The notes under the pieces were generated by a model, which saw only the letters and a list, made by a program, of their open reading frames with translations, had not been told where the DNA came from and made no database searches. A stretch of DNA of 64,000 nt. Origin: an uncultured Campylobacter sp. Its GTDB lineage: Bacteria > Campylobacterota > Campylobacteria > Campylobacterales > Campylobacteraceae. The translations under genes were made by a program, and so were the position numbers. The DNA is taken from NCBI RefSeq assembly GCF_938039205.1, contig NZ_CALHVM010000023.1, positions 27,023-91,022 on the forward strand, written 5' to 3'. Below are positions 42,736 to 52,134 of the stretch, one piece after another (positions within the stretch are counted from its first letter, which is position 1; every line of letters begins with the position of its first letter).

Positions 42736-43601
42736 GCGAATTTGACGCGAGCGTTTACGAGCACGAAATACCAAGCGGCACGAGGCTGTATTTCGGACAA
42801 AGCGCGAAACTAAAAAGAAAGATCGAGCGCGCGGCGAGCGAAATTTTAGAAAAAAACGGATTTCACGAGATCGTGACGCCATTTTTCTCGTATCATCAGC
42901 ACCTTAGCGTGCAGCCCACGGCTCTGGTGCGCTTTAGCGATCACGAAAATCACCAAATCAGTCTGCGCGCCGATAGCACTGTGGACGTCGTGCGCATCGT
43001 GCTTAGACGCCTAAAAGATACCGAACCTAAACGCTGGTTTTACATCCAGCCGGTTTTTAAGTACCCTAGCACTGAAATCTATCAAATCGGCGCCGAGCTA
43101 ATCGGCGAGAGCGATCTGGCTACTAGCGTCAAGATAGCAAAGGAGCTTTTTGAGTCGTTTAACCTTGCGCCCGTGCTGCAAATCAGCCACATCGCGATCC
43201 CGCAGATCGTGTGTAGGCTGCTAAATTTGCCTATTTCGATATTTGAGCACGGCGAGATCGAAAAAATCCTAAATCAAAATGAGGAGTGGCTAAAAAGGCT
43301 GGCCTTCGTAAACACGGTGACTGACATCGACGAGATTTTGCCGCTGGTGCCTGATGAGATAAAAACAGCACTGCTTGAGATAAAAGAGCTGGCGCAGGCG
43401 GTAAAATATGAAAATTTAAGAATTGTTCCGTTATATTATTCAAAGATGAGGTATTATGACAAGCTGTTTTTTAGATTTTTAGGCGGCAACGCCGTGCTAA
43501 GCGGCGGCGGCAACTATGAGATAGAGGGCATCAAAAGCAGCGGTTTTGGCGTATATACCGACGCGTTAATCGAAAATTTAGATCAAAAGGAGAGAGTATG
43601 A
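42732..43601 (+). CDS. hisZ: ATP phosphoribosyltransferase regulatory subunit-like protein HisZ
   Basis: This 289-residue protein is a class II aminoacyl-tRNA-synthetase paralogue of the HisZ type: GFHEIVTPFFSYHQHL, then SLRADSTVDVVRI and IGAELIGESDL. HisZ activates the short HisG of histidine synthesis. The start is GTG overlapping the preceding stop, and the gene overlaps purA by 4 nt. A few HisRS-like motifs remain, but it lacks a full synthetase length. Confidence 0.82.
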   Translation: MSEFDASVYEHEIPSGTRLYFGQSAKLKRKIERAASEILEKNGFHEIVTPFFSYHQHLSVQPTALVRFSDHENHQISLRADSTVDVVRIVLRRLKDTEPKRWFYIQPVFKYPSTEIYQIGAELIGESDLATSVKIAKELFESFNLAPVLQISHIAIPQIVCRLLNLPISIFEHGEIEKILNQNEEWLKRLAFVNTVTDIDEILPLVPDEIKTALLEIKELAQAVKYENLRIVPLYYSKMRYYDKLFFRFLGGNAVLSGGGNYEIEGIKSSGFGVYTDALIENLDQKERV

Positions 43602-44848
43602 GCAAGGCTGACGTGATAGTAGGCGTGCAGTGGGGAGACGAAGGTAAGGGTAAGATCGTAGATCTGCTAAGCGGCGGCTACGATATGGTGTGTAGGTGTC
43701 AAGGCGGACACAATGCGGGTCACACGATCGTCGTAGAGGGCAAGAAAATCGCGCTGCATCAGGTTCCATCGGGCATACTTCATAAAAATATAATAAACAT
43801 CATCGGCAACGGCGTCGTGCTCTGTCCGGCCGAAATAATCGAAGAACTAAAGCAGTTTGGAGACGTTTCGGGACGGCTGTTTATCAGCGACAAGGCGCAT
43901 TTAAATTTGCCTTATCACGCGCAAATCGACCAGGCTAAAGAAAAGGCCAAAGGCGCGCATGCTATCGGCACGACGGGCAAGGGTATAGGGCCTGCGTACA
44001 GCGACAAAATCAGCCGCAGCGGACACCGCGTCGGGGAGCTAAAAAATCCCGAGAAACTTTGCGACGCGATTTTGGCCGATTTTGCGGCAAATAAAGCGTT
44101 TTTAGACGTTTTGGGCGTCAAAGCGCCTGCTCGCGATGAGCTTTTGGGCGAGCTAAAGAGCTACGAGGCAGCGCTGGGTAAATTTATAGTTGATACCACG
44201 CATATGGTGTGGGATGCGATAGACGCGGATAAGAAAATCTTGCTAGAAGGCGCGCAGGGCACGCTGCTAGACATCGATCACGGCACCTATCCTTTCGTGA
44301 CTAGCTCAAACACCGTAACCGCAGGCAGCTGCAGCGGTATCGGACTAAGCCCTAAAAACGTTGGCGAGGTGATCGGTATCATCAAAGCCTATACCACGCG
44401 CGTTGGCAACGGTACCTTCCCGACCGAGGATATGGGCGAAGACGGCGAAAAGATACGCGATATCGGACGCGAATACGGCGCAACTACGGGCAGACCGCGC
44501 CGCACTGGCTGGTTTGACGCGGTTGGCGTTAGATACGCGGCTAGACTTGATGGTGTGGATAAATTTGCGCTGATGAAGCTTGACGTTTTAGACGGCTTTA
44601 AAAAGGTAAAAATCTGCAAAGCCTACGAGAAAAACGGCAAGATAATCGAGTATTTCCCAAGCGATTTAGAGGGCGTAAAACCGGTCTACGAGGAGCTTGA
44701 AGGCTGGGATAAGGTAGAAGGAGCGCGTAAATTTGAGGATCTTCCTGCAAATGCAAGGGCCTTTATCAAACGCATCGAGGAGATCACGGGCGTAAAGGTC
44801 GGCATAGTATCTACTAGCCCGGAGCGCGAAGACACGATAGTTCGTTAA
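43598..44848 (+). CDS. purA: Adenylosuccinate synthetase
   Basis: This 416-residue enzyme makes adenylosuccinate from IMP, aspartate and GTP. Motifs are VGVQWGDEGKGKIVDLL, GGHNAGHTIVVEGKK, GTTGKGIGPAYSDK, LEGAQGTLLDIDHGTYPFVTSS (in part) and GTTTGRPRR-like. It has full family length. AGGAGAG precedes the ATG. Confidence 0.96.
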   Translation: MSKADVIVGVQWGDEGKGKIVDLLSGGYDMVCRCQGGHNAGHTIVVEGKKIALHQVPSGILHKNIINIIGNGVVLCPAEIIEELKQFGDVSGRLFISDKAHLNLPYHAQIDQAKEKAKGAHAIGTTGKGIGPAYSDKISRSGHRVGELKNPEKLCDAILADFAANKAFLDVLGVKAPARDELLGELKSYEAALGKFIVDTTHMVWDAIDADKKILLEGAQGTLLDIDHGTYPFVTSSNTVTAGSCSGIGLSPKNVGEVIGIIKAYTTRVGNGTFPTEDMGEDGEKIRDIGREYGATTGRPRRTGWFDAVGVRYAARLDGVDKFALMKLDVLDGFKKVKICKAYEKNGKIIEYFPSDLEGVKPVYEELEGWDKVEGARKFEDLPANARAFIKRIEEITGVKVGIVSTSPEREDTIVR

Positions 44849-44849
44849 G

Positions 44850-45278
44850 ATGAAAAGCAAATTTACGCAAATCGTAAATATAAAAAAGCGAAATTTAGAC
44901 AAAATCGAGCTAAATTTAGCAAGAACCAGAAACGAAGCGACGATGATAGAGGGCTTCATAGTGCAGGCCGCCGAGCAAATTTCAAAATTTGAAATGCCCT
45001 CTAGCGGCTCTGCGGCCGATCTGCGCGGATCGCTGGAGCTTCTGGGCGCGATGCGGCGAGAAAAAAATCTGCTAACCGAGCGGCTCGAGCTAATGAAAAA
45101 AAACATCGCGCACCTCGAGCGGCAGTACAAGGCGGCAAATTTGGAGTACGAAAAGATGAAATACCTGCAAACGCAGGACTTTAGCGCGCAAATAGAAAAG
45201 ATAAAAAAGGCCGAAGCGGCGGCTCTGGACGAGTTTGCGACGATGAATTTTACTAGGCAAAAAGAGGCGAAAGCTTGA
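44850..45278 (+). CDS. FliJ-like flagellar export chaperone
   Basis: This 142-residue protein is entirely helical coiled coil and starts with KSKFTQIVNIKKRNLDKIE, like FliJ. Its position between purA and a MotE-like gene matches the Campylobacter locus annotated as FliJ. Sequence conservation in FliJ is low, so the call leans on context. It starts 1 nt after purA and overlaps the next gene. Confidence 0.7.
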   Translation: MKSKFTQIVNIKKRNLDKIELNLARTRNEATMIEGFIVQAAEQISKFEMPSSGSAADLRGSLELLGAMRREKNLLTERLELMKKNIAHLERQYKAANLEYEKMKYLQTQDFSAQIEKIKKAEAAALDEFATMNFTRQKEAKA

Positions 45279-45904
45279 AGAAAATTTTAATTTTACTAAC
45301 TTTAAATTTATGCGCTTGGGGCGCAAGCGACGTAAACGCTCAAAGCGCGAGCCAAAGCGGCTTTAAGATCCCGGTGGACTGCGTTTCGATATTTGAAACT
45401 AGAAAAGACGAGCTAAAAAGAGAGCTTGCCAAAATAGATGAGGCAAGGCAGGCTTTGGAGGCTTTTCGTGCTAGTTCGGCGGCGCTTTTTGAGGAGCGAA
45501 ACGCCAAGCTAGCCGTCAAAGAGGCCGAGATAAACGCAACTCTAGTCCGTGCGCAAGAGGAAAAAAAGCAAACCGAGCAGCTGATAAAGAAAAACGAGGA
45601 AATCGTAAAAGAACTAAAAACGATGACTAGCGACAAGGTCGGCGAGACCTACGGCAAGATGAAAGACCAAGCCGCCGCCGACGTGCTAAGCGCGATGGAT
45701 AGGGCGGACGCGGCTAGCATCATGTACTCGCTAAGCCCTAAAAAAATCTCCGCGATAATGGCAAAAATGGAGCCTACCGTAGCGTCTGAAATCACGCTTT
45801 TAATCAAGCAAGGCCCGCCGTTTATAAAGGCTGAGAAAAACGTAACGCAGGAAGTCTCTCCTACATCTCCAGACGGCCCGGCGGGCAATCTGCTAAATTT
45901 GTAA
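45275..45904 (+). CDS. MotE-like periplasmic coiled-coil protein
   Basis: This 209-residue protein has a signal peptide (MKKILILLTLNLCAWG), a long coiled coil (about 40-125) and an MgtE-N-like four-helix end. The end region reads DVLSAMDRADAASIMYSLSPKKISAIMAKMEP. This layout matches MotE, a chaperone of the flagellar motor disc in epsilonproteobacteria. Co-transcription with fliJ supports it. Confidence 0.78.
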   Translation: MKKILILLTLNLCAWGASDVNAQSASQSGFKIPVDCVSIFETRKDELKRELAKIDEARQALEAFRASSAALFEERNAKLAVKEAEINATLVRAQEEKKQTEQLIKKNEEIVKELKTMTSDKVGETYGKMKDQAAADVLSAMDRADAASIMYSLSPKKISAIMAKMEPTVASEITLLIKQGPPFIKAEKNVTQEVSPTSPDGPAGNLLNL

Positions 45905-46228
45905 ATTTGGGGCTATAACGCTCTAAATTTAGCTTGGCTCGCGTCTAAATTTGAGCTCAAATTTGTGCGGATAATGCGAAAGCTAAATTTGCCTTTGGCG
46001 GTAAAATTTGACTCCAAAGGCTAAATTTTATTGCCGTCAAATTTAACGCTAAAACCTAAATTTAACTAACACCCAGTCTTAAAAAAGCCAAAAATACTTT
46101 AATCCGAGCGTCAAATTTTGCTTCAAATTTTACCAAAAACAAACGCTTGCCAAAACAAAAACTCCGTGAGATTTTAGGTATTTCTTACCAAATTTTGGTT
46201 AAAATCAAGTCCAAAAAGAGAGGTAAAA
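45905..46228. other. Intergenic spacer, AAATTT-rich
   Basis: I see no gene in these 324 bp. They hold many AAATTT words and, near 46188-46202, AT-rich sequence that probably contains the promoter of the DUF507 gene. Confidence 0.4.
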
Positions 46229-46780
46229 ATGCGTATAAAACTCCCACACACACCCTACATCGCGCACAAAATCGCTATTGATTTATTAAAGTCCGGATTC
46301 GTAAATTTAACGCGCGGAGTAGAGCCCGTAGCGGCATGCGCGAAAGAAATTTTAGATAACGATTTGCAAAAAGAAAAGGCTCTTGAAGAGCGCGTAAACG
46401 AGGTGCTCGCCGAGAACGAAGACGATATGGAGAGCATGCAAGTTGATAGAAAAAATATGTTTTGGCTTGTAAAAAAGAAGCTAGCTAAAGAGTACGGCGT
46501 GATACTTACGTACGAAGACCGCTTTAGCAACGTCGCCCACCTAGTGCTTGAGGGCGCTTGGAAAAAGGGGCTCATCGACTACACGGTTTCCGAAAATCGT
46601 ATCAAAAACATCATCTATGGCTCGATCGAAGAGTATATAAAAACGTATGAAATTTTACAAGACGTGGTCATCGACAAGATCGACGGCTACAAGCGCAAAT
46701 TAATCCCGGGCACCGAGGAGTACGACATCGTATTTGAGCGGCTCTACGAGGACGAACTAAGAAAACGAGGCATGCTGTGA
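46229..46780 (+). CDS. DUF507 family protein
   Basis: This 183-residue soluble protein of the DUF507 family starts MRIKLPHTPYIAHKIAIDLL and is helical and charged throughout. The function is unknown to me. It overlaps carA by 4 nt, a linkage also seen in C. jejuni. AGAGAGG precedes the ATG. Confidence 0.8.
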   Translation: MRIKLPHTPYIAHKIAIDLLKSGFVNLTRGVEPVAACAKEILDNDLQKEKALEERVNEVLAENEDDMESMQVDRKNMFWLVKKKLAKEYGVILTYEDRFSNVAHLVLEGAWKKGLIDYTVSENRIKNIIYGSIEEYIKTYEILQDVVIDKIDGYKRKLIPGTEEYDIVFERLYEDELRKRGML

Positions 46781-47895
46781 GAGCTTATATCTACCTTGAA
46801 AACGGCGTTTTTTTACAGGCGAAGGCCTTTGGTGCGAGCGGTACAGCTAGTGGCGAAATGGTCTTTAACACGAGCCTAACGGGCTATCAAGAGATCATGA
46901 GCGATCCTAGTTACGCTGGGCAGTTTATCGTTTTTACCATGCCTGAGATCGGTATAGTGGGCGTAAACGAAGACGATATGGAGAGCGCGAAAATCCACGC
47001 TAGCGGCGTTTTGATGAGGGATTTTAACGCTACTACGTCAAATTTCCGCTCGCAAAAAAGCTTGGAAGAGTTTTTCAAAGAGCAAGGCAAATTTGGCGTT
47101 TACGATATCGACACTAGATTTTTAACCAAGATGTTGCGTGATAATGGTGCGCTACACGCGGTGATCTCGACTGAAATTTCAGACGAAAAAGAGTTAAAAA
47201 AACTGCTCGAAAACTCGCCTAGAATTTCAGAGATAAACTACGTCGCAAAGGTGAGCACAGAGCAAATTTACGCTCACGAAAAGGGTGGCTGGGATCACGC
47301 TAGCAAAGCCTACGCTCCGCTAAAATCAAACGGCAAAAAGATCGCCGTCATCGACTACGGCGTGAAGCGAAACATCCTAAACGAGCTTTGCGAAATGGGC
47401 CTTGAGACGCAAATTTACCCGCACGACGTGCAAGCAGATGAGCTCATCGCTAAATTTAAAAGCGGCGAGATAAACGGCGTGTTTCTCTCAAACGGCCCCG
47501 GCGAGCCAAAGGCCCTAAAAAACGAGATCGCGCAGATAAAAAAGCTGATCGAGGCTCGAGTGCCGATTTTTGGCATTTGCCTCGGACATCAGCTGCTTAG
47601 CAACGCATTTGGCTTTGAGACGTACAAGCTAAAATTCGGTCAGCACGGCGCAAATCACCCGGTTTTAAATTTGCAAACCAAAGCAGTAGAAATAACGGCG
47701 CAAAATCACAACTACAACGTTCCAGAGGAGATCGCGCAGGTTGCCGAGATCACGCACAGAAATCTTTTCGACGGTACGATCGAGGGCGTGAAGTACAAGG
47801 ATTATCCCGTATTTTCGGTACAGCATCACCCCGAGGCTAGCGGCGGGCCGAGCGAGAGCAAATATATCTTTAAACAATTTTTAGAAATTTTATAG
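46777..47895 (+). CDS. carA: Carbamoyl-phosphate synthase small subunit
   Basis: This 372-residue glutamine amidotransferase subunit supplies ammonia to CarB. The N-terminal domain begins AYIYLENGVFLQAKAFG. The class I GATase domain has FLSNGPGEP, IFGICLGHQLL (nucleophile Cys) and FSVQHHPEASGGP (catalytic His and Glu). carB is not adjacent. Confidence 0.95.
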   Translation: MRAYIYLENGVFLQAKAFGASGTASGEMVFNTSLTGYQEIMSDPSYAGQFIVFTMPEIGIVGVNEDDMESAKIHASGVLMRDFNATTSNFRSQKSLEEFFKEQGKFGVYDIDTRFLTKMLRDNGALHAVISTEISDEKELKKLLENSPRISEINYVAKVSTEQIYAHEKGGWDHASKAYAPLKSNGKKIAVIDYGVKRNILNELCEMGLETQIYPHDVQADELIAKFKSGEINGVFLSNGPGEPKALKNEIAQIKKLIEARVPIFGICLGHQLLSNAFGFETYKLKFGQHGANHPVLNLQTKAVEITAQNHNYNVPEEIAQVAEITHRNLFDGTIEGVKYKDYPVFSVQHHPEASGGPSESKYIFKQFLEIL

Positions 47896-47928
47896 TTGCT
47901 AGTCGCGGTCAAATTTGAGCTAAATTTA

Positions 47929-47957
47929 GGGCTAAATTTGCGGGCCGAATTTAGCCC
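47929..47957 (+). terminator. Hairpin after carA
   Basis: GGGCTAAATT and AATTTAGCCC form a perfect 10-bp stem with a 9-nt loop, about 33 nt after carA. The T-run is weak. Confidence 0.5.
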
Positions 47958-48001
47958 CTGCGTGGCTAAAATTTACAAATGAAATTTATCGGTCAAATTT
48001 G

Positions 48002-48673
48002 ATGAGCGGCGCGGAGTTTGTTGGGGTATTGAGCGTCGCGGCGCTTAGCTCGGTAGGCCACTGCGTAGGCATGTGTGGCGGTTTTGCTATCGTGTTGGCA
48101 CGGTTTTTGAACGGTAAAGGTAAAATTTTTAGCACCGCGATGATAGCAGGGTACAACCTAGCTCGAATTTGTGCTTATATGCTACTTGGCTTTATTTTCG
48201 GGTCGCTTGGCGGCGTTTTTACGCTATCTCTTGCGGCGCGAGGCTACCTGTTTTTTGCTATCGGCGTTTTTATGGTGGTTTTGGGCGTCGCGCTCATTAG
48301 GCGCGGTGCGGTGTTAAATTTCATCGAGAAAAACGCATTTTTATCCAAAATTTTAAACGAAAAAATGAAAGCCGCAATCTCTAAAAATAGCGTGCTCGGG
48401 TTTTTGACGCTCGGGTTTTTAAACGGGCTACTGCCGTGCGGAGTGGTTTATTATTTTTTAGCTTTAGCCGTAGCTAGCGGCAGCGGGGCAAAGGGCGCGG
48501 CGATCGCGGCTACGTTTGGTGCGGTTAGCTTTTTTGCGATGAGTTTTTACGCGCTGGTTTTAAAGGCAGTGAGCGAAAAATTTAAAAAACATGCGTTAAA
48601 TTTAAGCGGCGCGGCGATAATAATTTACGGAATTTATCTATCTTTTATAGGATTTACGGCGAGCAATGGATAA
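48002..48673 (+). CDS. SafE/UreH-like membrane protein, possibly for cbb3 oxidase copper supply
   Basis: This roughly 223-residue protein has six predicted helices. It carries the conserved Cys-containing motifs SVGHCVGMCGGFAIVLARF and GFLNGLLPCGVVYYFLALA of the sulfite-exporter/UreH-like family. Relatives near cbb3 oxidase genes are linked to copper handling, and ccoN is 2 kb downstream. The role is inferred. It overlaps the histidine kinase gene by 8 nt. Confidence 0.7.
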   Translation: MSGAEFVGVLSVAALSSVGHCVGMCGGFAIVLARFLNGKGKIFSTAMIAGYNLARICAYMLLGFIFGSLGGVFTLSLAARGYLFFAIGVFMVVLGVALIRRGAVLNFIEKNAFLSKILNEKMKAAISKNSVLGFLTLGFLNGLLPCGVVYYFLALAVASGSGAKGAAIAATFGAVSFFAMSFYALVLKAVSEKFKKHALNLSGAAIIIYGIYLSFIGFTASNG

Positions 48674-49883
48674 CATCAAAGCAAGATTTAGGCAGTATCA
48701 AGAGGCTATCGAGACCAGCAATATAGTCTCAAAGACCGACACGAACGGCACTATCACCTTCGTAAACGACGAGTTTTGCAAGATGTCTGGCTTTACGCGC
48801 GAGGAGCTAATCGGCGCAAATCACAACATCGTGCGCCATCCCGAGGTGCCAAAGGAGGTTTTTGCGCGGCTTTGGGATACAATTTTAGCCAAAAAAGTGC
48901 ACAAAGGCACGATAAGAAATCGCACCAAGGACGGCCGCGACGTCTATCTAAACACGACTATCATCCCGATTTTGGATTTAAGCGGGCAGATCGAGGAGTT
49001 TCTTGCGATCAGGCATGACGTGACGGACGTGATAAACCTAAATAACGAGCTTGAAAAGACGAAAAAAGAGCTGTTAAATTTAAACGAAAATCTCGAAAAC
49101 AGGGTCGCCGAGCAGACGGCCAAGCTCGTAAATTTAAACCAAAATCTAGAAAATTTGGTAAAGGCAGAAATCAAAAAAAACGAGGAAAAAACCAAAATGC
49201 TTTTTTTGCAGTCGCGTCTAGCCTCGATGGGCGAGATGATCGCAAACATCGCTCACCAGTGGCGTCAGCCGCTAAACGAGCTTAGCATTACGCTTTTTAA
49301 ACTAAAAGAGAGCGTGAAGGCAACCGAGAAATTTGAAGCCGGCTACGAGCACGCAAAACGCGTGATAAAGGGTATGTCGCAGACGATCGAGGATTTTAGA
49401 AACTTTTTTAGCGTCGAGCGCGAGAGGGAGCTTTTCTTTCCTTCGGCTGCGGTAGAAAACGCGCTAAAGATGGTACAGGGAACCTACGAAAAAGAGGGCA
49501 TAGACGTAAAATTGGAGCTAAAAAGCGAAGGTCAAATTTACGGCTTTGAGTCGCAGCTTTGCCAGGCCGTGATTATCCTACTTTCTAACGCCAAAGATGC
49601 GCTGGCAAATAAAAAAGACGATAAAAAAGTAACGCTAACGTTAGAAACAAAGGATAAATTTGCTATCATAAGAGTAACGGATAACGCCGGCGGTATAAAA
49701 GAGGAGATAATGGACAAGATTTTTGAGCCGTATTTCACCACCAAACACCCGAGCGCAGGTACGGGCATCGGTCTATATATGCTAAAAAGCATAGCCAAAA
49801 ATCACGGCGGAAGCGCCGGCGCTAAAAACGTAAAATTTGGAGCGGAATTTGAGATAAAGCTGCCGCTAAAGGATGAAAAATGA
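48666..49883 (+). CDS. PAS-domain sensor histidine kinase
   Basis: This 405-residue kinase has no membrane segment. An Aer-like PAS domain comes first (TNGTITFVNDEFCKMSGFTREELIG), suggesting redox sensing. A coiled coil, the phospho-acceptor box ASMGEMIANIAHQWRQPLNE and an ATPase domain follow. The ATPase domain has VTDNAGGI and GTGIGLYMLKSIAKNHGG. It overlaps the response regulator by 4 nt and precedes ccoNOQP. Confidence 0.88.
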   Translation: MDNIKARFRQYQEAIETSNIVSKTDTNGTITFVNDEFCKMSGFTREELIGANHNIVRHPEVPKEVFARLWDTILAKKVHKGTIRNRTKDGRDVYLNTTIIPILDLSGQIEEFLAIRHDVTDVINLNNELEKTKKELLNLNENLENRVAEQTAKLVNLNQNLENLVKAEIKKNEEKTKMLFLQSRLASMGEMIANIAHQWRQPLNELSITLFKLKESVKATEKFEAGYEHAKRVIKGMSQTIEDFRNFFSVERERELFFPSAAVENALKMVQGTYEKEGIDVKLELKSEGQIYGFESQLCQAVIILLSNAKDALANKKDDKKVTLTLETKDKFAIIRVTDNAGGIKEEIMDKIFEPYFTTKHPSAGTGIGLYMLKSIAKNHGGSAGAKNVKFGAEFEIKLPLKDEK

Positions 49884-50557
49884 AAAAATTTAAAGAGCTA
49901 ACGCTACTGCTAGTCGAGGACGAGGATGGCATAAGGGAGTCGATGCAAGAGGTTTTTGGCGGCGTATTTCAAAAGGTCATCTCGGCCTCAAACGGCGACG
50001 AAGGGCTTAAGAAATTTAAAAAATTTAGCCCCGATATCGTGATAGCTGACATCATGATGCCTATCATGGACGGGCTTGAGATGTCAAGGCAGATAAAAGA
50101 GTTCTCAAAAAACACTCCCGTGGTGATCCTAAGCGCGTATAGCGAAAAGGAAAAACTACTAAAAGCTATCGACGTAGGTATCGATAAATACGTGATCAAG
50201 CCTATCGACATGGACGAGCTTTTCGCCCTGCTGGAGCAGATCGTAAAAACCAAAATCATAGGCGCCGATATCATCGAGATTTCAGGCGGATATTCGTTTA
50301 ATCAAACCAAAAAAGTACTCGTAAAAAACGGCGTCGAGATCGCGCTAACCAAAAAAGAGCTGGCCTTTATCTCGCTTTTGGTTAAACGCATAGGTACGCT
50401 CGTTTTAACCGAAGAGATTAGAAACGTGGTGTGGTTTGGCGAAAAGGTAAACGATCCCGCCGTTAGAACCTTTATCAAGCGAATACGCGATAAAGTGGGC
50501 GCCGGTCTCATCAAAAACTCGCCCGGCCTTGGCTATAAAATCGAGCTAAAAAAGTGA
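49880..50557 (+). CDS. OmpR-type response regulator
   Basis: This 225-residue regulator has a receiver domain (LLVEDEDGIRESM, phospho-Asp in DIVIADIMMPIMDG, YVIKPID). A winged-helix DNA-binding domain follows (FISLLVKRIGTLVLTEEIR to RIRDKVGAGLIKNSPGLGYKI). It pairs with the PAS kinase. The oxidase operon starting 95 bp downstream is a natural candidate target. Confidence 0.9.
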   Translation: MKKFKELTLLLVEDEDGIRESMQEVFGGVFQKVISASNGDEGLKKFKKFSPDIVIADIMMPIMDGLEMSRQIKEFSKNTPVVILSAYSEKEKLLKAIDVGIDKYVIKPIDMDELFALLEQIVKTKIIGADIIEISGGYSFNQTKKVLVKNGVEIALTKKELAFISLLVKRIGTLVLTEEIRNVVWFGEKVNDPAVRTFIKRIRDKVGAGLIKNSPGLGYKIELKK

Positions 50558-50602
50558 AATTTGAAACGTAAATTTAGGTCGGTTAAGCGATTTTACACTA
50601 AA

Positions 50603-50628
50603 AATCTAATAAAATAACAATCTAATAA
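50603..50628 (+). promoter_or_regulatory. Direct repeat in the ccoN promoter region
   Basis: AATCTAATAA occurs at 50603-50612 and again at 50619-50628, a 16-bp period close to 1.5 helical turns, 25 nt before the ccoN ATG. It could bind a dimeric regulator such as the adjacent response regulator. Confidence 0.4.
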
Positions 50629-50652
50629 CAAAATAAACAAAGGAGGATATCG

Positions 50653-52134
50653 ATGCGACTAGACAGGGCGCTAAGCTACGACTACACGGTCGCCAAGTAT
50701 TTTATGTTCGCGACGATACTGTTTGGGATAGTCGGTATGAGCGTCGGCGTTTTCATAGCGTTTCAGATGGCATATCCGGACTTAAACTATCTCGCGGGCG
50801 AATACGGCACCTTTAGCCGCCTAAGACCGCTGCACACGGCGGGCGTGATATTTGGATTTATGCTCTCTGGCGTTTTTGCGACGTGGTACTATATCGGACA
50901 GAGGGTTTTAAAGGTCTCGATGAGCGAGTCACCGTTTTTGATGACGGTTGGCAAGCTGCACTTTTGGATATATATGCTGGTTATGGCAGGTGGCGTGTTT
51001 AGTCTGCTTGCCGGCGTTAGTACGTCAAAAGAGTACGCCGAGCTAGAGTGGCCGCTAGATATCGGCGTGGTCGTGCTTTGGGTGCTTTGGGGCGTTAGTA
51101 TATTCGGCCTTATCGGTATCCGCCGCGAGAGGACGCTTTATATCTCGGTTTGGTACTTTATCGCGACGTTTCTGGGCATCGCGATGCTTTATCTGTTTAA
51201 CAACATGGCCGTACCGACCAAGCTGGTTTCCGGATACGGCAACTGGTGGCACTCGGTCTCGATGTACGCCGGAGCCAACGACGCTCTAGTGCAATGGTGG
51301 TACGGACATAACGCCGTAGCGTTTGTGTTTACCGTGCCGATAATCGCTCAAATTTACTACTTTCTCCCTAAAGAGAGCGGTCAGCCGATATTTTCTTACA
51401 AACTTTCGATTTTCTCGTTTTGGAGCCTCATGTTTCTTTATCTTTGGGCGGGCGGACACCATCTGATCTACTCTGCGGTGCCTGACTGGATGCAGACAAT
51501 GGGCTCGGTGTTTTCAGTGGTTTTGATACTGCCGTCTTGGGGTTCGGCGATAAATATGCTCCTAACGATGCGCGGTGAGTGGCAGCAGCTTAGAGAAAAT
51601 CCTCTTATCAAATTTATGATTTTGGGCTCTACTTTTTATATGTTTTCGACTCTTGAAGGACCGATTTTGGCGATCAAATCAGTAAATGCTCTCGCGCACT
51701 TTACCGACTGGGTGCCGGGTCACGTGCACGACGGTACGCTAGGCTGGGTCGGCTTTATGACGATGGCGGCGCTTTATCACATGACGCCTCGCGTGTTTAA
51801 ACGCGAAATTTACTCGAAATCCTTGATGGAGACTCAGTTTTGGATACAGACTATCGGTATAGTGCTTTATTTTTCATCGATGTGGATCGCGGGCATCACT
51901 CAGGGTATGATGTGGCGCGCGACCGACGAATACGGAAATTTGGCCTATTCATTTATCGATACTGTGATAAACATTGTGCCGTACTACTGGATCAGAGCCG
52001 TGGGCGGACTGCTTTATCTGCTAGGATTTTTCATCTTTGTTTATAACATCTACAAGAGTTTTGGCGCCAAAGCGCTCGTAAAAGAGCCGCTAAGCGCGAG
52101 TCCTGCGGGCGTAAAGGAGGTTGCTAATGTTTAG
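50653..52134 (+). CDS. ccoN: cbb3-type cytochrome c oxidase subunit I
   Basis: This 493-residue, 12-helix catalytic subunit carries heme b and the heme b3-CuB centre. Key histidine motifs are present: LHTAGVIFGF, WWYGHNAVAFVFT, AGGHHLIYS and WVPGHVHDGTLG. It reduces oxygen at microaerobic concentrations. AAAGGAGG precedes the ATG. First gene of ccoNOQP. Confidence 0.96.
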   Translation: MRLDRALSYDYTVAKYFMFATILFGIVGMSVGVFIAFQMAYPDLNYLAGEYGTFSRLRPLHTAGVIFGFMLSGVFATWYYIGQRVLKVSMSESPFLMTVGKLHFWIYMLVMAGGVFSLLAGVSTSKEYAELEWPLDIGVVVLWVLWGVSIFGLIGIRRERTLYISVWYFIATFLGIAMLYLFNNMAVPTKLVSGYGNWWHSVSMYAGANDALVQWWYGHNAVAFVFTVPIIAQIYYFLPKESGQPIFSYKLSIFSFWSLMFLYLWAGGHHLIYSAVPDWMQTMGSVFSVVLILPSWGSAINMLLTMRGEWQQLRENPLIKFMILGSTFYMFSTLEGPILAIKSVNALAHFTDWVPGHVHDGTLGWVGFMTMAALYHMTPRVFKREIYSKSLMETQFWIQTIGIVLYFSSMWIAGITQGMMWRATDEYGNLAYSFIDTVINIVPYYWIRAVGGLLYLLGFFIFVYNIYKSFGAKALVKEPLSASPAGVKEVANV

